Assembly: GCA_030272155.1 (NCBI GenBank)
Contig: CP126200.1
Location: forward strand, 3,720,001 to 3,784,000
DNA: 64,000 nucleotides
Source: Tetradesmus obliquus
Taxonomy: Eukaryota; Chlorophyta; Chlorophyceae; Sphaeropleales; Scenedesmaceae
Direction of reading: 5' to 3'
The notes beneath the pieces are model-generated. The model had not been told where the DNA came from, did no database searches, and was given only the letters and a program-made list of their open reading frames with translations. The translations under genes were made by a program, and so were the position numbers. Below are positions 52,180 through 64,000 of the stretch, in pieces (positions within the stretch are counted from its first letter, which is position 1; each line of letters begins with the position of its first letter).

Positions 52180-52792
52180 GCATGGAGACGTACCTGTGTA
52201 GCCCGGGGCGGATCAGCCTGCCGCAGTTTCAGCGGCTGCACACTGCTCTGTTGAATCAGCCATACACACAAACACAGTTGACCTCAGGAAACCTCGTCAT
52301 GCAGGGCATGCCACCCAGCTGCATGATGCCTGAAACAACTGCATACGTGATGCACTCGCAGTTGTCACGTGGCAGCTGTATTTCAAAAATGCTTGCAGCC
52401 TCCTGCAGCCCTGGTTGCTATTTTACTATCATGCTTGTCTGCTGCACAATCAAGCCACATTATAACCCCATGAGGTCGTAGCCTGGGCCAACCGCGCAAG
52501 CAGCCGGCACAAACACTGTCAGGTGCCGTTAACCGCCACCGCGGCAGCGCCATCGCTGCTGCACCAGGCTGTTGCTGCCGACATGCGCTGCGACAGTGTA
52601 CGCCCTTGGAATGCCGGCCGCCGATGCCAGTCAAATGGCAACCCCTGAGGAGCTGTTGGCACACGCTCTGCGCCCTGCAACACAGCGCAGAAGTCAGGCA
52701 GACAGGCAGGCACGAGGTATGAGCAGCTGACAGCAGCAGCAGCAGCAGTCTGTCCCTGAAGCACTGCAGTGTACAGGGCCGTCATGTGTCGC
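52180..52792. other. 3' region of the ORAI-like gene
   Basis: No coding segment recognised. It lies between the LINE tail and the ORAI-like stop codon and probably contains its 3' UTR; no minus-strand TGTAA is obvious. Confidence 0.4.
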
Positions 52793-55700
52793 TCAAGGCT
52801 GGATGCCTTGCAGCGCTGGCACTTGCTGCGCGTACTCCTGCGAAGCCCCGTTCTGCAGCACAACCTGTGGCTGTTACAAACAGCCCTGCAGGAAGCCTGT
52901 GCAAGTGCAGCCAGGTGCGTCCCTGAACACCCACTGCTGCCTCAGGCTGAACACCCAAGCCATGTATAAACATCATATGTGCAACCAAAAAATAATAAAG
53001 TAAACATCATACCAAGCACTCACTAGCTCAGTGCGCTCAGTCTCCAGTATATGTGCGCTCCATTTGCGGCTGTATCCCATTGATACCAGTGCCAGCACCA
53101 GCACGATTGTGGTCAGCAGCTGCGACAGCAAGCTGTGGTCAAACTTGATCCAGGCCGCAACCGACAGGTTGGCAAACAGGCAGGGGATTCCTGCAAGCAA
53201 CACACCACAGCACTTTGAAGGTTTCAGTCTTGAAGACATGAAGATGTGCGCAGGCCAAGCAAATGAGCTGGACTGAGGCAGCGCTGACGCGTTGCAGGCA
53301 GGGTTGCCAGCTTCTACTCCTGCAAGTATGGGCCATTGCCCATAGTTTGCTGCACGGGCACGCGCCTGTCTTCATGGTCTGTGGCACTCCACCCACTTAG
53401 ACCGGATAGCACGGAAGGCTTTGCCCACAGGACCAGCTTCCACCCCTGCTAGCACAAGCATCAGCGATACACACACTGGCCTGCTTGCTGAACAAGCACG
53501 CGCGTTGCTCTAAGGCATACACACATGTGGACACTTGTTCTGCTGTACAAGCACCCACCCACCTAGCCCGAACAGCAGGAAGGCTCTGCGCCAGCTCTGC
53601 TCGCAGCGCTGCGCCCAGTGCATGGCAAAGGAGCGCGCGGGAGCGGGCGGCCGGTCGCCCCAGCTGCAGGCACGGCAGCGGGGGGCAGCAGCAGGACGCG
53701 CGGTTATTGAAGGGTACACATACACTACAGTCACCAGCCGCAGCTCCAGCCAGTGGCGCGCGCCTGGCGACGTTCAACCCTCACCTTTTTGTAGGCTGTG
53801 AGCCCATGCAGCTGCCAACTGCAGAACACGCCGCTCGCTGTACAAGTTCGGTTGAAAAGGCGCCTGCTGCTGCTACAAACTGTACCCCCTTATGGCCGCA
53901 TGTAGTATCAAATGCAGGGCATGCAGCTCACCCGTAGATGTTGGGAGAAGGAGGTTAAGAACTGACGACCCTCTCACCTGTAGCTGTCCACAAAGGCCTT
54001 GCAGCGGCTCCTGAACTCCGCCTCCTTTTAATAGCGCATGGCCACTGTGTATGGTATGACTGACAATCGCCGCAGCGCAACCATCTCACCTGTAGCTGTC
54101 CACAAAGGCCTTGCAACAGGTCATGAACTCCGCCTCCTTACAAAAGCGCATGGCCACTGTGTATGGTATGACTGACAATCGCCGCAGCGCAACCATCTCA
54201 CTTGTAGCTGTCCACAAAGGCCTTGCAGCGGCTCCTGACACCCGCCTCCTCACAGTTGCGCATTGCCAGTGTGTATGTTCAGATTGGCATTCCTGGCCCC
54301 TACCGGCTACCAGCAACTAGTAGTCGAAGCAGTGCAGCTTTGTCACCTGTAGCTGTCCACGAAGGCCTTGCAGCGGGTCATACATTCCGCCTCCTTAAGG
54401 CTGCAGAGGCTGCGTTGGCTGATGCTCACTGTTAACTTGTCATACTTGTCTGTCTGCAAAAGCCTCACCCGTAGCTGTCCACGGAGGCCTTGCAGCAGGT
54501 CATGAACTCCGCCTCCTGAAGGCTGCAGAGGCTGTGTTGGCTGATGCTCACTGATAACCTTTTCAATTGTCTTTTCAAACAGCCTCACCCATAGCTGTCC
54601 ACGAAGGCCTTGCAGCGGTTCATGAACTCCGCCTCCTCCTCCTCCGACATGTAGTTCTGGCCCGTCTTGAACACACTGACCAGCATCAGCGAGCAGATGA
54701 TCACGCAGATGGTCTCAAGGCCCACCTGGCCGCAGCAGCAGCAGCAGCGCCGGCGGCAGCAGCAGCGGCAGCAGCAGCAGCAGCGGCGGCAGCAGCAGCA
54801 GCGGCAGCAGCAGCAGCAGCGGCAGCAGCAGCAGCAGCAGCAGCCAGCTGATGATCGGCAGACGCTCTCAAGCCCACCTAAGCAGCAGAATGGACATCAT
54901 GCACCATACCGGCCAGGAGCGCTCAGTGTCTCAAAGCAGATTCGATGTCATGCAGCGCAGTGCAGCTAGCGGCACCTGGCAATGCAATGACGCGGGGCAT
55001 ACTTGTTTCCTGCAAGTTTGCGCGCTCCACACCGAATGTCCTGCAAGCATGCAATTGCTGGTGTTGAGGCTGCCTGTTGCTAATCCTTCTCCGCGCTATG
55101 CGCTTAAATTGTCAGCAGCACTGCTCGAGCGCAGGACATAACTGCTGCTGCTGCTGTTCTCTGTTGCACAGCTCCACCACCCTACTCAACCACCTCACCG
55201 TGAGGGCCATGGTGACTCCAAACAGTGGCAGCACTGCGCCAGACGTATCGACATAGTTGCCGAAGTCAAACTGCAGGAATGCAGACAGCGCAAAGCCACT
55301 GATGAGGGCAGCCAGCGTTGAAATGGCCTTCAGTTGCTCACTCTTCTCTTCCACATCTCGTCGGTTCTTCTCAACTACACGCGCCCACAGGGCACGGGCG
55401 TTTTCTAGGTGCCGCTGCTCTATGTCTTCCTGCCGCCACTGGCGCTGCTCCTCGCTGCAGCAGCAGCAGCAGGGATGCGGCAGAGGTCACAGCAGCAGCG
55501 CAGTTGCAGTTGCAGGTGCAGCGCGGAGTGGCGGGCAAGTCATGCGCTGCTGCTGGGAAGCTGTGCTGATGAATGCTGCTTGCCAGGCAGGTGCATGTGC
55601 TGCTGATGTTGCAGTGAATAAATCATCCAAAGGTATTCATCAGCATGCTAAAGTTGATATTTCTGGTGATAGGCAGCTGTCCTGCAGCAGAGCGGCAGGC

Positions 55701-56052
55701 CGCTGCACTGTTGCGGCTGTAGCCATGCTGCTGACAGCATATGCATGTGCTGATCCGAAGTGCTGCCTGCCCATGTTCTCTGCTGCTGCTAATGGACAGA
55801 CACTGATTGCTCTGAGCAACTCCTTGTGCAGCTGGTGTGCGCAGCATGCAGGGAATGACACGTTGAGCCAGGCTAAGCCTGCTGTGGTACTCACAGGAAG
55901 CTGTGCTGTGCTTCGCTAAAGTACAGTTCCTTCTGCCTCCAGCACATGTCTTCTGTGCGCCATTTCCTGTCCTCTTCCCGCCATTGCCGGCTGAGTGCTG
56001 TGTCGTAGCCTGTCAGCAGCGCTTGCGCTGCTTCCACTAGCCGTTCGTCCAT
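52793..56052 (-). CDS. ORAI: ORAI/CRAC-channel-like membrane protein (292 aa)
   Basis: ORAI proteins form hexameric plasma-membrane Ca2+ channels. Six exons: 55895-56052, 55199-55454, 54589-54725, 53563-53663, 53024-53190 and 52793-52852 (879 nt, phases 2,0,2,1,0). An unusual N-terminal helix rich in Trp/Arg/Glu (SRQWREEDRKWRTEDMCW) leads into TM1 KAISTLAALISGFALSAFLQ. TM2 is VTMALTVGLETICVIICSLM; after a cytosolic loop comes TM3 FLLFGLGGIPCLFANLSVAA and TM4 LLTTIVLVLALVSMGY, then a C-terminal helix SRKWSAHILETERTEL. Length and topology match human ORAI1 (301 aa). In TM1, aligned on SGFA, the selectivity-filter Glu (human E106) is Gln, with Asp two residues later. Family is fairly sure; channel activity is open. 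Confidence 0.8.
53978..54520 (-). repeat. Five tandem partial copies of ORAI exon 3 end
   Basis: Copies of EAEFM.RCKAFVDSY plus donor at about 54467-54520, 54344-54400, 54197-54250, 54089-54143 and 53978-54030; the real end is at 54589. Spacing is ~108-147 bp. With the original this makes six units, the largest set in the window. Confidence 0.93.
54735..54843. repeat. CAG/CGG triplet run upstream of ORAI exon 3
   Basis: About 36 interrupted triplets, (CTG/CCG)n on the minus strand, ending next to the acceptor at 54726. Confidence 0.9.
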
Positions 56053-56600
56053 GCACCAAAATGGCGTGTGTTGACGCCCAGATGACAGCTGCAGGTTACA
56101 GGCTGACAGATGCAGGGGCCTGCGGGCTAACAGGGGATGAAAGGCGCCACTGCTGTTGAAAAGGAATAAACAGAAGAATAGGGGTGCCAGTGGCGAGCAG
56201 GAGATACACAGCGCTAGCATGCCATGCGCATGTTCAGAGACAGTGGCAGTGCTTCTGCCAGGTGACTGTTGTTCAGTTCAAGGACCGGACACACTGACGC
56301 ACGCAACGTCGTTGCATAGAGCTTGTAACGAGCATATAGGCACAGGATTACGCCCCACATATCACGACCTTTGAAACAGGAAACGACCATGTCAGTGACA
56401 GGGCTCACAGGGCACCCTCGTCCAGCTTTTTCTCGATCGCACCTGCGCGCTGCTCGGTTTCGGGGATGCATGTTGCGGTTCTTTAGGCTTGTTCTACGCA
56501 GCGCTTGTCGGCATTTGAGTGACGGAGAGCGTTTGTGCGTGATCTCAGCAAGCTTCGTTTCAGTCCATTACCACCCGTGGTTAGCGATAAAACTGGCTTT
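56053..56600. promoter_or_regulatory. Divergent 5' region between ORAI-like gene and the 56.6-kb gene
   Basis: 548 bp between opposing start codons. In-frame upstream extensions exist on both sides, so leader lengths are uncertain. No element motif is recognised. Confidence 0.35.
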
Positions 56601-58326
56601 ATGTCCGTCATCGTTGGATTTGAAGTAGATCGGCATGTTTCCTCACCGGGCAAGCGGCCCCTTGACAAGCAAACGTCCGCCTTATCCATGGCGCTGAAGT
56701 CGCCCGGCTCTTGCGACAGCCCAGCCAGCCAGCGCTTGCACGCAGCTTTCTGCTGCAGCGATCAGCGCTCGGACGATGCCGAGGACGCCTACAGCTGCTA
56801 CAGCGACGAGGAAGACGATGACGAGGACCTGCCTAACAGCAAATCGTCCAGCCAGCACTCCATGCCCATCCCGCGACCGAGCAGCAGGTGCGATATCATC
56901 ATAATAATCATGACGAATGTGGGGCATGTGCGTGACTGCTCGCTGCCTTGTTTGCTGTCTTGTCTGGCTGTCTCGGCAACCCGGGAAAAGCGTCCGTACT
57001 AACCCTTTGCTGTGATCTGCGTGCAGGGTGGCCAAGCTGTTTGCTTACGCACGGTTCCAGGTACAAGTGAGGCAGGCGCAGCTCCAGGAGCTGCAGCAGC
57101 AGCACGACACCACGCTGCAACATCAGCACTACCACTGCCAGGTGAGCGCCAGATCGCAGCCTTGTGATGCTCGCGGTACCACGAAATGCCTGCAGGAGCT
57201 ATTGTTTGGAGTCAACGGACACCATGCTTGCATGCAGCTGGGTGATGGCCGATGCTTAATGAGCGTCTGCTGAGCAAATATCCTGCTGCTGCCTGCCCTG
57301 CTGTCACTGGCCATGCACAGGTGCAGCACACCCCGCATGGAGCGCAGCAGCAGCAGCGCTCAAACTGAACGTTTGCTTGCCTGGCGCTATTCTACAAGCT
57401 GGCATGCGTCTGGCATGGTTGCGTGGCCCAACATGCTGTGACTCATGCGCATGGTGCGCGTGACTCATCGCTTTGGCGCCTGTGCGCATGGCTCAACACA
57501 GCAATGGAGTATCTGCACAAACAGTGCACCAGGCTGTGTTGAGGAACCCTCATTAGCAGCAGCAGTAGCAGCGGCAGCCCTGTGCCTGCTGCTTTGCGCT
57601 GCTGCAGTGTTCTGTGAAGGCAGCTGATACCAACTGCTGGGATGCGGCCCCTGGGTGTATGGTGAAAACCTGTTGTGTGAACTTGCCAGTTCACGGTTGT
57701 TGGGTTGTGAAACTCTGTGTGATAGTGACAGTGTTGTGCGATGGCTGTGCGAACACGACAACCAGCGACTGTTGCTGTGTTCGCACGGCACAGGTGTATG
57801 CACCGACGCAGGCATCTGCAGCTTGCGGGCTGTCTGCCGTGGCGTGTGGATGCGCCTATTGTTTGCTGCGATCTCTGCTGATCTCTGGCTGCTGCAGCTT
57901 CCAATCCGTGTCGAGCTGCTGGTGTGTGCATGTGTCTCCCTTGATCAAGGTTGGCAACGCCACACTGGATTGCGATGCCATGCATGGTGCGCACAGGCAG
58001 TGCACGCCACTTGTGCAACATGCAGCCCCGCAAGGGCTTGCTGAGCTGCATGCTGGCTGCACCCGCATGGCCAGGCGGCAGAGTGTCCAGCGGCTCTGAA
58101 TCTGTCATTTCATGCCCCCTCTGGCTCCTGTCAGTGTGTGTGTGCTGTTTGATTGGTGCAGCAGCAGCGCTCCAGGGAGCTGCTGCTGCTTGGTCCGACC
58201 GCCACCTCCGTGTTTGACAGTGTGACACAGCCGCGTCAGCTTGTGATTTACGGCAAGCAACTCCTTGCCATTCACGTGTACCCTTCTTTGTGCATGCATG
58301 GTGCTTTGCATGCTGTTGCGTTCTGC

Positions 58327-58361
<35 letters not shown>

Positions 58362-58453
58362 ACCTGTGGACTCCATGCAGCTGAGGCAAAACAAACTTGC
58401 AAGGAGCATCCGCCCAGCCGTGAAGCGGCTGCTGTGCATTGTGCTTGCGTGTG
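56601..58453 (+). CDS. Unrecognised plus-strand gene, N-terminal exons
   Basis: Exon 1 (56601-56887) encodes MSVIVGFEVDRHVSSPGKRP, then a Ser/Cys stretch and a strongly acidic patch (YSDEEDDDEDLP). Exon 2 (57027-57141) encodes VAKLFAYARFQ and a Gln-rich helix; phases match (2 then 0). Possible next exons are 58162-58275 (SRELLLLGPTATSVFD ... YGKQLLAIH) and 58381-58453 (LRQNKLARSIRPAVKRLLCI), which join in phase 0 into a basic amphipathic stretch before a hydrophobic segment. This look is seen in some ion channels, but the family is not identifiable. An alternative short ending (VQHTPHGAQQQQRSN, stop near 57368) is also possible. Exons 1-2 are fairly sure, the rest tentative. Confidence 0.45.
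58327..58360. repeat. (GT)n microsatellite
   Basis: About 16 GT units, 20 bp upstream of a possible 3' splice site at 58380. Confidence 0.95.
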
Positions 58454-61400
58454 GTGCAGGCGCAGCACAGCAGCAGCGGAGCGTGGCTGCAATACACCAT
58501 TGGGATCGTGGTGTGTGTGTGTGCGTGTTGTGGAAGCTTGTATTCCCTTTGTTTTCTTTTTTCTCATACAACAATGCTCTTGGAGCGCGGGCCGGCAGCA
58601 TCTTTCGTGTGTGTTGGAAGGACAGCACACATGCACTGTGTAGTGGTGCCAAAGGCATCGCGTGGAAGCCTGCAGTGCAACAGCAGCAGCATGCAATGCT
58701 CTCTCTTGCACTGTGCTTCACGATGCTGATGGTGGATCTTGAGAAGGAGGATAAAGTTGAGAAGGATGAAGGAAGGAGGCAGCGGGTGTGTGAGGCAGCA
58801 TGGTCAGCTAATCAGCGGCACTCTGGTATGCCTGTCAAGGCGCTGCAGTGGCTGCTGCTGTGCATGCATCGCTGCGTGTCATGCTTTTGGCATGCACATA
58901 TCTCTCTGGCAGTACGGCACGGTACTTTATTTGAATGCGCTTGGATGCGCTTGGATGGAGACCGCTGCCTCTGCTCTTGGCAGTAGTCAGATCTGTTCTG
59001 CATGGTTGTGCACTGGATTTCTTGTGTATCTGTGTGTGTATGTTATCAGCAGCAGCAGCAGGAGTGAGTCGTGATGGTGCCATTGTTTTGTGGGTGTGTG
59101 CCGAGCACTGTACCTTGTACACAATTCTGACCAGGCATGAATGGTGGCAGCAACGCAGCGCAAGGGTTGCATTCCTCACCCGTTTGTGCTGCGGGGCCGT
59201 GTATTGTATCCCACCCAGGTCGCATTGTTCTGCTTCTCGTTGGCGTTTGTTGTTGTGCATCTCATCACGCATTGTTGCATGTCTGTGGAGTATGGCAATG
59301 CCCGCATGGACTCGAAAGCGCATTGCATTGCTGCATGTGCTTTTCACGGCTGCAGCAAAGCGCCTGTCGCGGCTAACGCAGGGCGTCCAGTGGCTGTATG
59401 CATGTGTTTGTGTGTTCGCCGGTTTGGCCTGCTGTGCCTGCTGCATGCATACCTCCCACCAGTTTAGCGTTACAATGCTGCTGGTGCAGGGCGTGCAGCA
59501 GCAGCGCATGGGCAGCCTTCGCAGCAAAATGCGTGCGTGTCAATGTTTGCATCTCACGAATTGAACAGCTGTGTGTGTGTACGTGTTACCCGCGGTGCAA
59601 TTAATATGTATGATGGTCTCAGCAGCAAGCGCGCTGGGTGTGTGTCATTAATATGACGGGGATGCGTTGCTGCATCCTCTGTTGCAGCATGCACGCAGTT
59701 GGCATGTGCGGTGATTGCTTGCAGCGGGCTGCCATATGCGTGCATATTACAGCCCGACCATGTGTGTCGCCCCCTGCAGCTGATGGTGCTTTCACTAGGC
59801 CATTACCAGGCCACTGAATGAAGTTTATCCAGAGAGTATTTGGCACAGCACCGGCAGGAAAGGCATGGCAGTGTGGTTGCATGCTGCTTACAATCGTTCC
59901 GCTAGTATATATGAATGTTGACGGCACGCAGTACTACACCAAGGGCTGGTTAGTGGTGTGTGTGTGTGTTCTCGTGGAGGCATATCATATCTGATCGAAA
60001 CTTGAACATGCTGTGGGCGTCTGTGGTGTCGGCCCAGATCTGCAATCATACCTTTGTGCTGTGTGCATTTGTGCATTTCAACCCCGTCTTGTGTTATCAC
60101 CTTGTTTGCTGGTAGTGAGGCCTGAACAGTAATGGCTTGCAAGGAAGGCTGAATCAGAGTGCCAGCTGTTGCGAGGACTGTTTGAGGTGCAGCGCGGATG
60201 CTGCGTGCACTGTTGTTGTTGCTGCCGCAAGCGCTTGCAAGTCCAGTCTCACTGAGCTGACTTTGCTGGCGCTGGCGCACTAGTTGTTTGCATTTCTTTG
60301 TATCGGCGGCTGCGCCTTAGCGCAGTTCTTCCACATAGCTTGCACATAGTTTGCACTTTAGCTTGCGTTGCGGCTGAGGTCGTGTCAGTGCAGAGACACT
60401 TTGCTCAACTACACAACGAGCATCGCGGTCTCAGCCTGAACCTTGCTGCACTCTGATATTGTCTGCTTGACATCGCTCGACACTACTGTGGCTGGTGCCT
60501 AGCTAACTAGGGTGTGTGTTGCTGCCTGACACCGGGGGTGTTGTACAACGCTGCCTGCTGTCAGCTGCTTTTCAGCATAATTTTACTTTTAGCTTGTTTA
60601 CAATTCCGCAGTCACCCTCCCGTAGTACTATCGTATGGACACAACACTCCCTGTACTGTTCCTTTTTGTCAACCTGATGGCTGCATTGTTGTTTTTTGTT
60701 CATAACCGCATGGGGGCTGCGGCAACGGCACTGCTGTGCGCCGTGTGCTGCGCACCTCTGTTGCCGCAGCAAGGGAGACGGTGCAGCGCATACGATGCTG
60801 CATCTCTCTTCCCCCTGTGCTTCCGCCTGGCTGTTGCTAGACGCCTGTGTATGACTGCCTGCTTGTTAACCGGCAACCGGCAGTCACATCCTAGGCTGCC
60901 CTGTGTGCTGCATACGCTGCAGCACACTGAACATGTGCTGTTGATGCATGAAAGGCAGGCGGTATCGGGGTGGGACTCTTGCGGTGGCTGGTGTTGTGGC
61001 CACTGCAAGTGGCGGGGCAACGTCAGCGACAGATACTTGGCGCCTGGCATGAAGCAAGCAGCGCTGCTGCTGTGCTGAGTGAACTTGGCTCTTGGCTCGC
61101 AGTTCTGGCAATCAGTGCCAGCAACTTTGCGCTTGTTTTCATTAGGGTGTCTCAGGTGGCAGTGTGCGTAGAGGGAACAGGCGGGCGGCCAGAGAGCAGA
61201 AAGCACCGTGGCTGGAGGCAGCCTGTGCTGTGTTGCTGATGACGCCACTGCTGTTTCCAGCTACGACTGGTGGAACCGGTTGCTGTTGAGCTGCGGCGGT
61301 TATCTTTTGCCTCGTCTGACCCTCAATCTTTTGCTAGCTACTGTTGCCGCGTGATGCTGCAGGGCGATGATGCTTGTAGTGCACCGCTGCACATCCTACA

Positions 61401-61959
61401 CGTGTTCTGGTTTCTCTCCACTGATCACTCGAGGTGCGTAGGGTCCGCCTGAGGGCGCTTTGATCTGTCACGTGGTGCAGCGTGCCCTTGTTATGGTATG
61501 CTGCGTGAGTAGTGCATCATCAGGGCAGGTGACGGGTTTGTTTGTCAGCACGCTTTGTGTATTGATGGGACCTACGCAGCGCAGGATAGCCTGCGCTGCT
61601 GTGATAAGGTGTTTAGTATTATCCTATACCTGTCGTATGAAGTGCAAGCAGCAGCAGGGCCACCTGCATATGCCATTGTCAGCTTGTTGTCATTGACAGC
61701 AGCAGCAAGGGAGTGCGCTTACGCTCCACTCGGAGCTGCATGCATGACAGGGCTGATGTTGGCTGCGGGCAGTCGCTGGTTTGATATGCGAACTCAGCGC
61801 AAGCTGCCTGATGCATCTTGCATTTTGTTGATGTACATGCCTGGCTTGACGGGGTTTTCTGGCATGCATGCCAGCATAAGTTGCATGAGCAGCGTCTTAC
61901 TCGCTTCTCAGCGTGGGCGGCAACTCCTTTGTTTTTTAGAGGTCTGCAGTATTTGAAGT
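58454..61959 (+). other. Region with weak coding signals, probably later exons of the 56.6-kb gene
   Basis: Hydrophobic open stretches suggest a multi-pass membrane protein but cannot be joined with confidence: about 59218-59360 (VALFCFSLAFVVVHLI), 60635-60900 (LFLFVNLMAALLFFV), 61260-61440 (RLVEPVAVELRRLSF) and 61555-61956. A plus-strand TGTAA at 61960-61964 right after the last stop supports a plus-strand transcript ending here. Confidence 0.3.
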
Positions 61960-61964
61960 TGTAA
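61960..61964 (+). terminator. TGTAA poly-A signal candidate
   Basis: TGTAA in gaagttgtaacagac, just downstream of the last plus-strand open stretch; it could end the 56.6-kb gene. Confidence 0.4.
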
Positions 61965-63665
61965 CAGACCCAGGCACAGGCCCTTACCCAATTGGGGTTG
62001 ACACAGAATGTCGAGTGGCTGGTGCAGGCCTGTACCGTTTGGTGACCGTCACTAAATTGTTACGTAAAAAGAGGCATTGTTACCGAGGCACTGGTTAGGT
62101 TGCAGGGGCAGCAGTGACTGTTACTTTGCCAAAGCAGGCAAGAAAGACGACACAGCCTGCGCAGCACCACCAGGACAAAGCCGCTTGAGTGGCACGTTTT
62201 CAATCAGACACCATGCAAAACACGTCATAAAGTAAACACGACTGCGCCACGAACACTTGGGATGCCGCAGCAGGATGTCCTCGCAGGACATGAATTCGAA
62301 TGCTTTGACAGCTCAGCCGCAGGCTGTGGCAGCCACCTCCAAAGTTTGAAAGCAGCAGCTGAGGAGGTAGAAGCACACCACCTTGTGATGCGCCATGCCA
62401 ATATGCAGCAGTGTGCTGTGCCTCCCTACGCTGCGTGAGCAGCTAGCTGCATGCAGAATGTCACCTTTACAATGTTGACGCAGATAAAAACACTAACGTC
62501 AGGTGCGGTGCAAGTCGTTGACCGTAGAGCCGGACACTCTACAAGGCGGAGGTTGCTTCAGTAAAGCCATCGTTTTGTGGCGCCAGGCTTGCTGTGCATA
62601 CAGCAAGCCCATGCAGTTATGCATCCTGATTGCAGCAGCAGCAATGCCGCGCGCAGGGGTACCCATTGAAGCATAAAGGCTGCTGTTAGGCAGCCGAAAC
62701 ATATGCATGCACGATGCATGCCGTGACACATCTGCAACCGCAGACATGTGTGCAATCCACATGGGTAAATGATGTGCGCCACTACCACGCTGCATAGACA
62801 TGCAGCAGTGTTGCTGAAAACCATGCTGATGGCTGGTCATTCAAATGTAGGGCGTTGGCGCTGCATCCCGCAGACTCAAAACGCCAAGCATACTGCAGCA
62901 GCTACGAGCAGTAGTACTGCCATCCTCCTCACGTAAAATTGCAGCCTAAGACAGATCGCACGTCTAAGTAAAGCAATGCCACGGCCAACGACAACACGGG
63001 TGAAACATTTTGAGGACTGTTGCTTGTGAAAGCCGCAGAGCGGTTGGGTTCATGGGCATGATGCATGCGTAAGCAAAAGAAGCGCGTCAACCGTGTACAC
63101 ACAGCAACCACCAACAAATGACACGGCATAGACATACAGACATAGACATAGACACAGACCATGACAATAAAGGCAACCGCCCAAGCAGCTGCCTAGCTTG
63201 TCACCTCCTTTGAAGCAATCAAGAGCTGGCATATGCACGATGCCCTCCGTATGAGATTCCTCCCATGTCCGCCTGTGTCTGATGTGTACAGACTCTCAAG
63301 ACAGCATGTAGGGACCCCTGTACTGTATTCAAAGCCACAAGGAATGGAATGAAATGCCAGCCATCAAGAAATGCCAGCCATCAAGAAATGCAATCTCCAA
63401 AACATGAGCGCGCCATGGGTCAACAATGAATGTAGCGTAATGTGACTTGAGCAGCAAATATTGAACGAGGTCGCTGCGAGATGCAGACGCGTGTGAACCC
63501 CGCTACAGTAAATGCTGCTTTTACTCCTACAAGCGTAGCCCAAACACAACAGCTGTGGCGCAGCCACACACACGCTCTCCAATCATGCGAATCCACGACC
63601 CATACAGTTGTCTGCAATGCAGCACAACGGTCACAACATATGCAAAGCATCCACGCGTAACTCCC
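61965..63665. other. Gene-free stretch
   Basis: No exon with convincing splice signals or family resemblance on either strand; probably intergenic or 3' UTR. Confidence 0.4.
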
Positions 63666-63950
63666 CTAGTCTGCAATGTGCAGCAGCAGGAGTAGCACCC
63701 AGCCTAGCAGGCTGATACTAGTGCCCAGTCCTGCTGTTATCAAGCGTTGCCTCTGCTCAGCTGGCCGCGTAGCAGGCCAGACAGGCGTGCCGAGCATGGC
63801 AATGTGTACTTGTGCAGTCTCTGTCGCAATCAGCAGCTCAGAACTTCGCCCAAACCAGGTTGCCATAAAACTTGCTGTTGATGATGCTTGCTGTATCCCC
63901 AGCAAAGCCGTACCCAGCAGATAGCCCTAGCCGCTCCTTTGCTGCAGCCT
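63666..63950 (-). CDS. Possible C-terminal exon of a minus-strand gene cut by the right edge
   Basis: Two overlapping minus-strand frames look codon-like. One reads LAKLQAAAKERLGLSAGYGF and ends LVWAKF (stop near 63848). The other ends with a hydrophobic segment, SISLLGWVLLLLLHIAD (stop at 63666), suggesting a tail membrane helix. Which is used cannot be settled without upstream sequence; no family is recognised. Confidence 0.25.
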
Positions 63951-64000
63951 GCAGCTTCGCAAGCTGACTAATACCTGTCGAGCCACTGCTGCACTTACCA

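Noticed and set aside
57443-58711. 422-codon minus-strand frame
   Set aside because: Antisense to likely plus-strand exons and to a (GT)n run; His/Thr/Gln composition is repeat-driven.

Overview
The window looks like nuclear DNA of a chlorophyte green alga, probably of the Chlorophyceae. Genes are broken by short GT-AG introns in all three phases. TGTAA, the poly-A signal typical of these algae, follows several stop codons. CAG/CTG triplet runs are everywhere. The recognisable families are eukaryotic: an augmin subunit, an RS-domain protein, a TM9SF nonaspanin, an ORAI-like channel, secreted beta-helix proteins and a non-LTR retrotransposon. All exon models were built by hand from splice signals and phase; those called complete give a CDS divisible by three.

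Layout. 1-388: last exon of a GH5 glycosidase (+). 3.0-5.4 kb: RS-domain/coiled-coil protein (-), divergent from HAUS5 (+, 6.1-10.5 kb, nine exons). 11.1-13.4 kb: a diverged direct repeat; one copy carries a ~1.15 kb insert that holds a clear 280-bp MITE. 15.0-33.5 kb: three tandem minus-strand paralogues of a secreted right-handed beta-helix protein. Two end in cysteine-rich Sushi-like domains; the third lost them where a splice donor decayed. 35.0-39.8 kb: low-complexity protein (-) whose C-terminus resembles the hnRNP Q acidic domain. 40.6-43.9 kb: a Gln-rich ORF (+) split by a 2.57-kb element with 472-bp terminal direct repeats that look identical and a 5-bp target duplication. 44.1-49.5 kb: complete TM9SF gene (-, 592 aa). 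49.65-52.2 kb: decayed LINE (+) with an (ATG)n tail. 52.8-56.05 kb: ORAI-like protein (-, 292 aa), divergent from an unrecognised plus-strand gene starting at 56.6 kb. The last 2 kb are mostly unassigned.

The most striking signal is not a gene. In every multi-exon minus-strand gene from 15 to 55 kb, short pieces spanning exon-intron junctions are tandemly repeated inside the neighbouring intron, up to six times. Copies of exon starts always lie upstream of the real exon and copies of exon ends always lie downstream. Tandem duplications across splice junctions, neutralised by splicing, would give this arrangement, so this may be a main route of intron growth here. CTG runs ending in CTGCAG also form many of the 3' splice sites.
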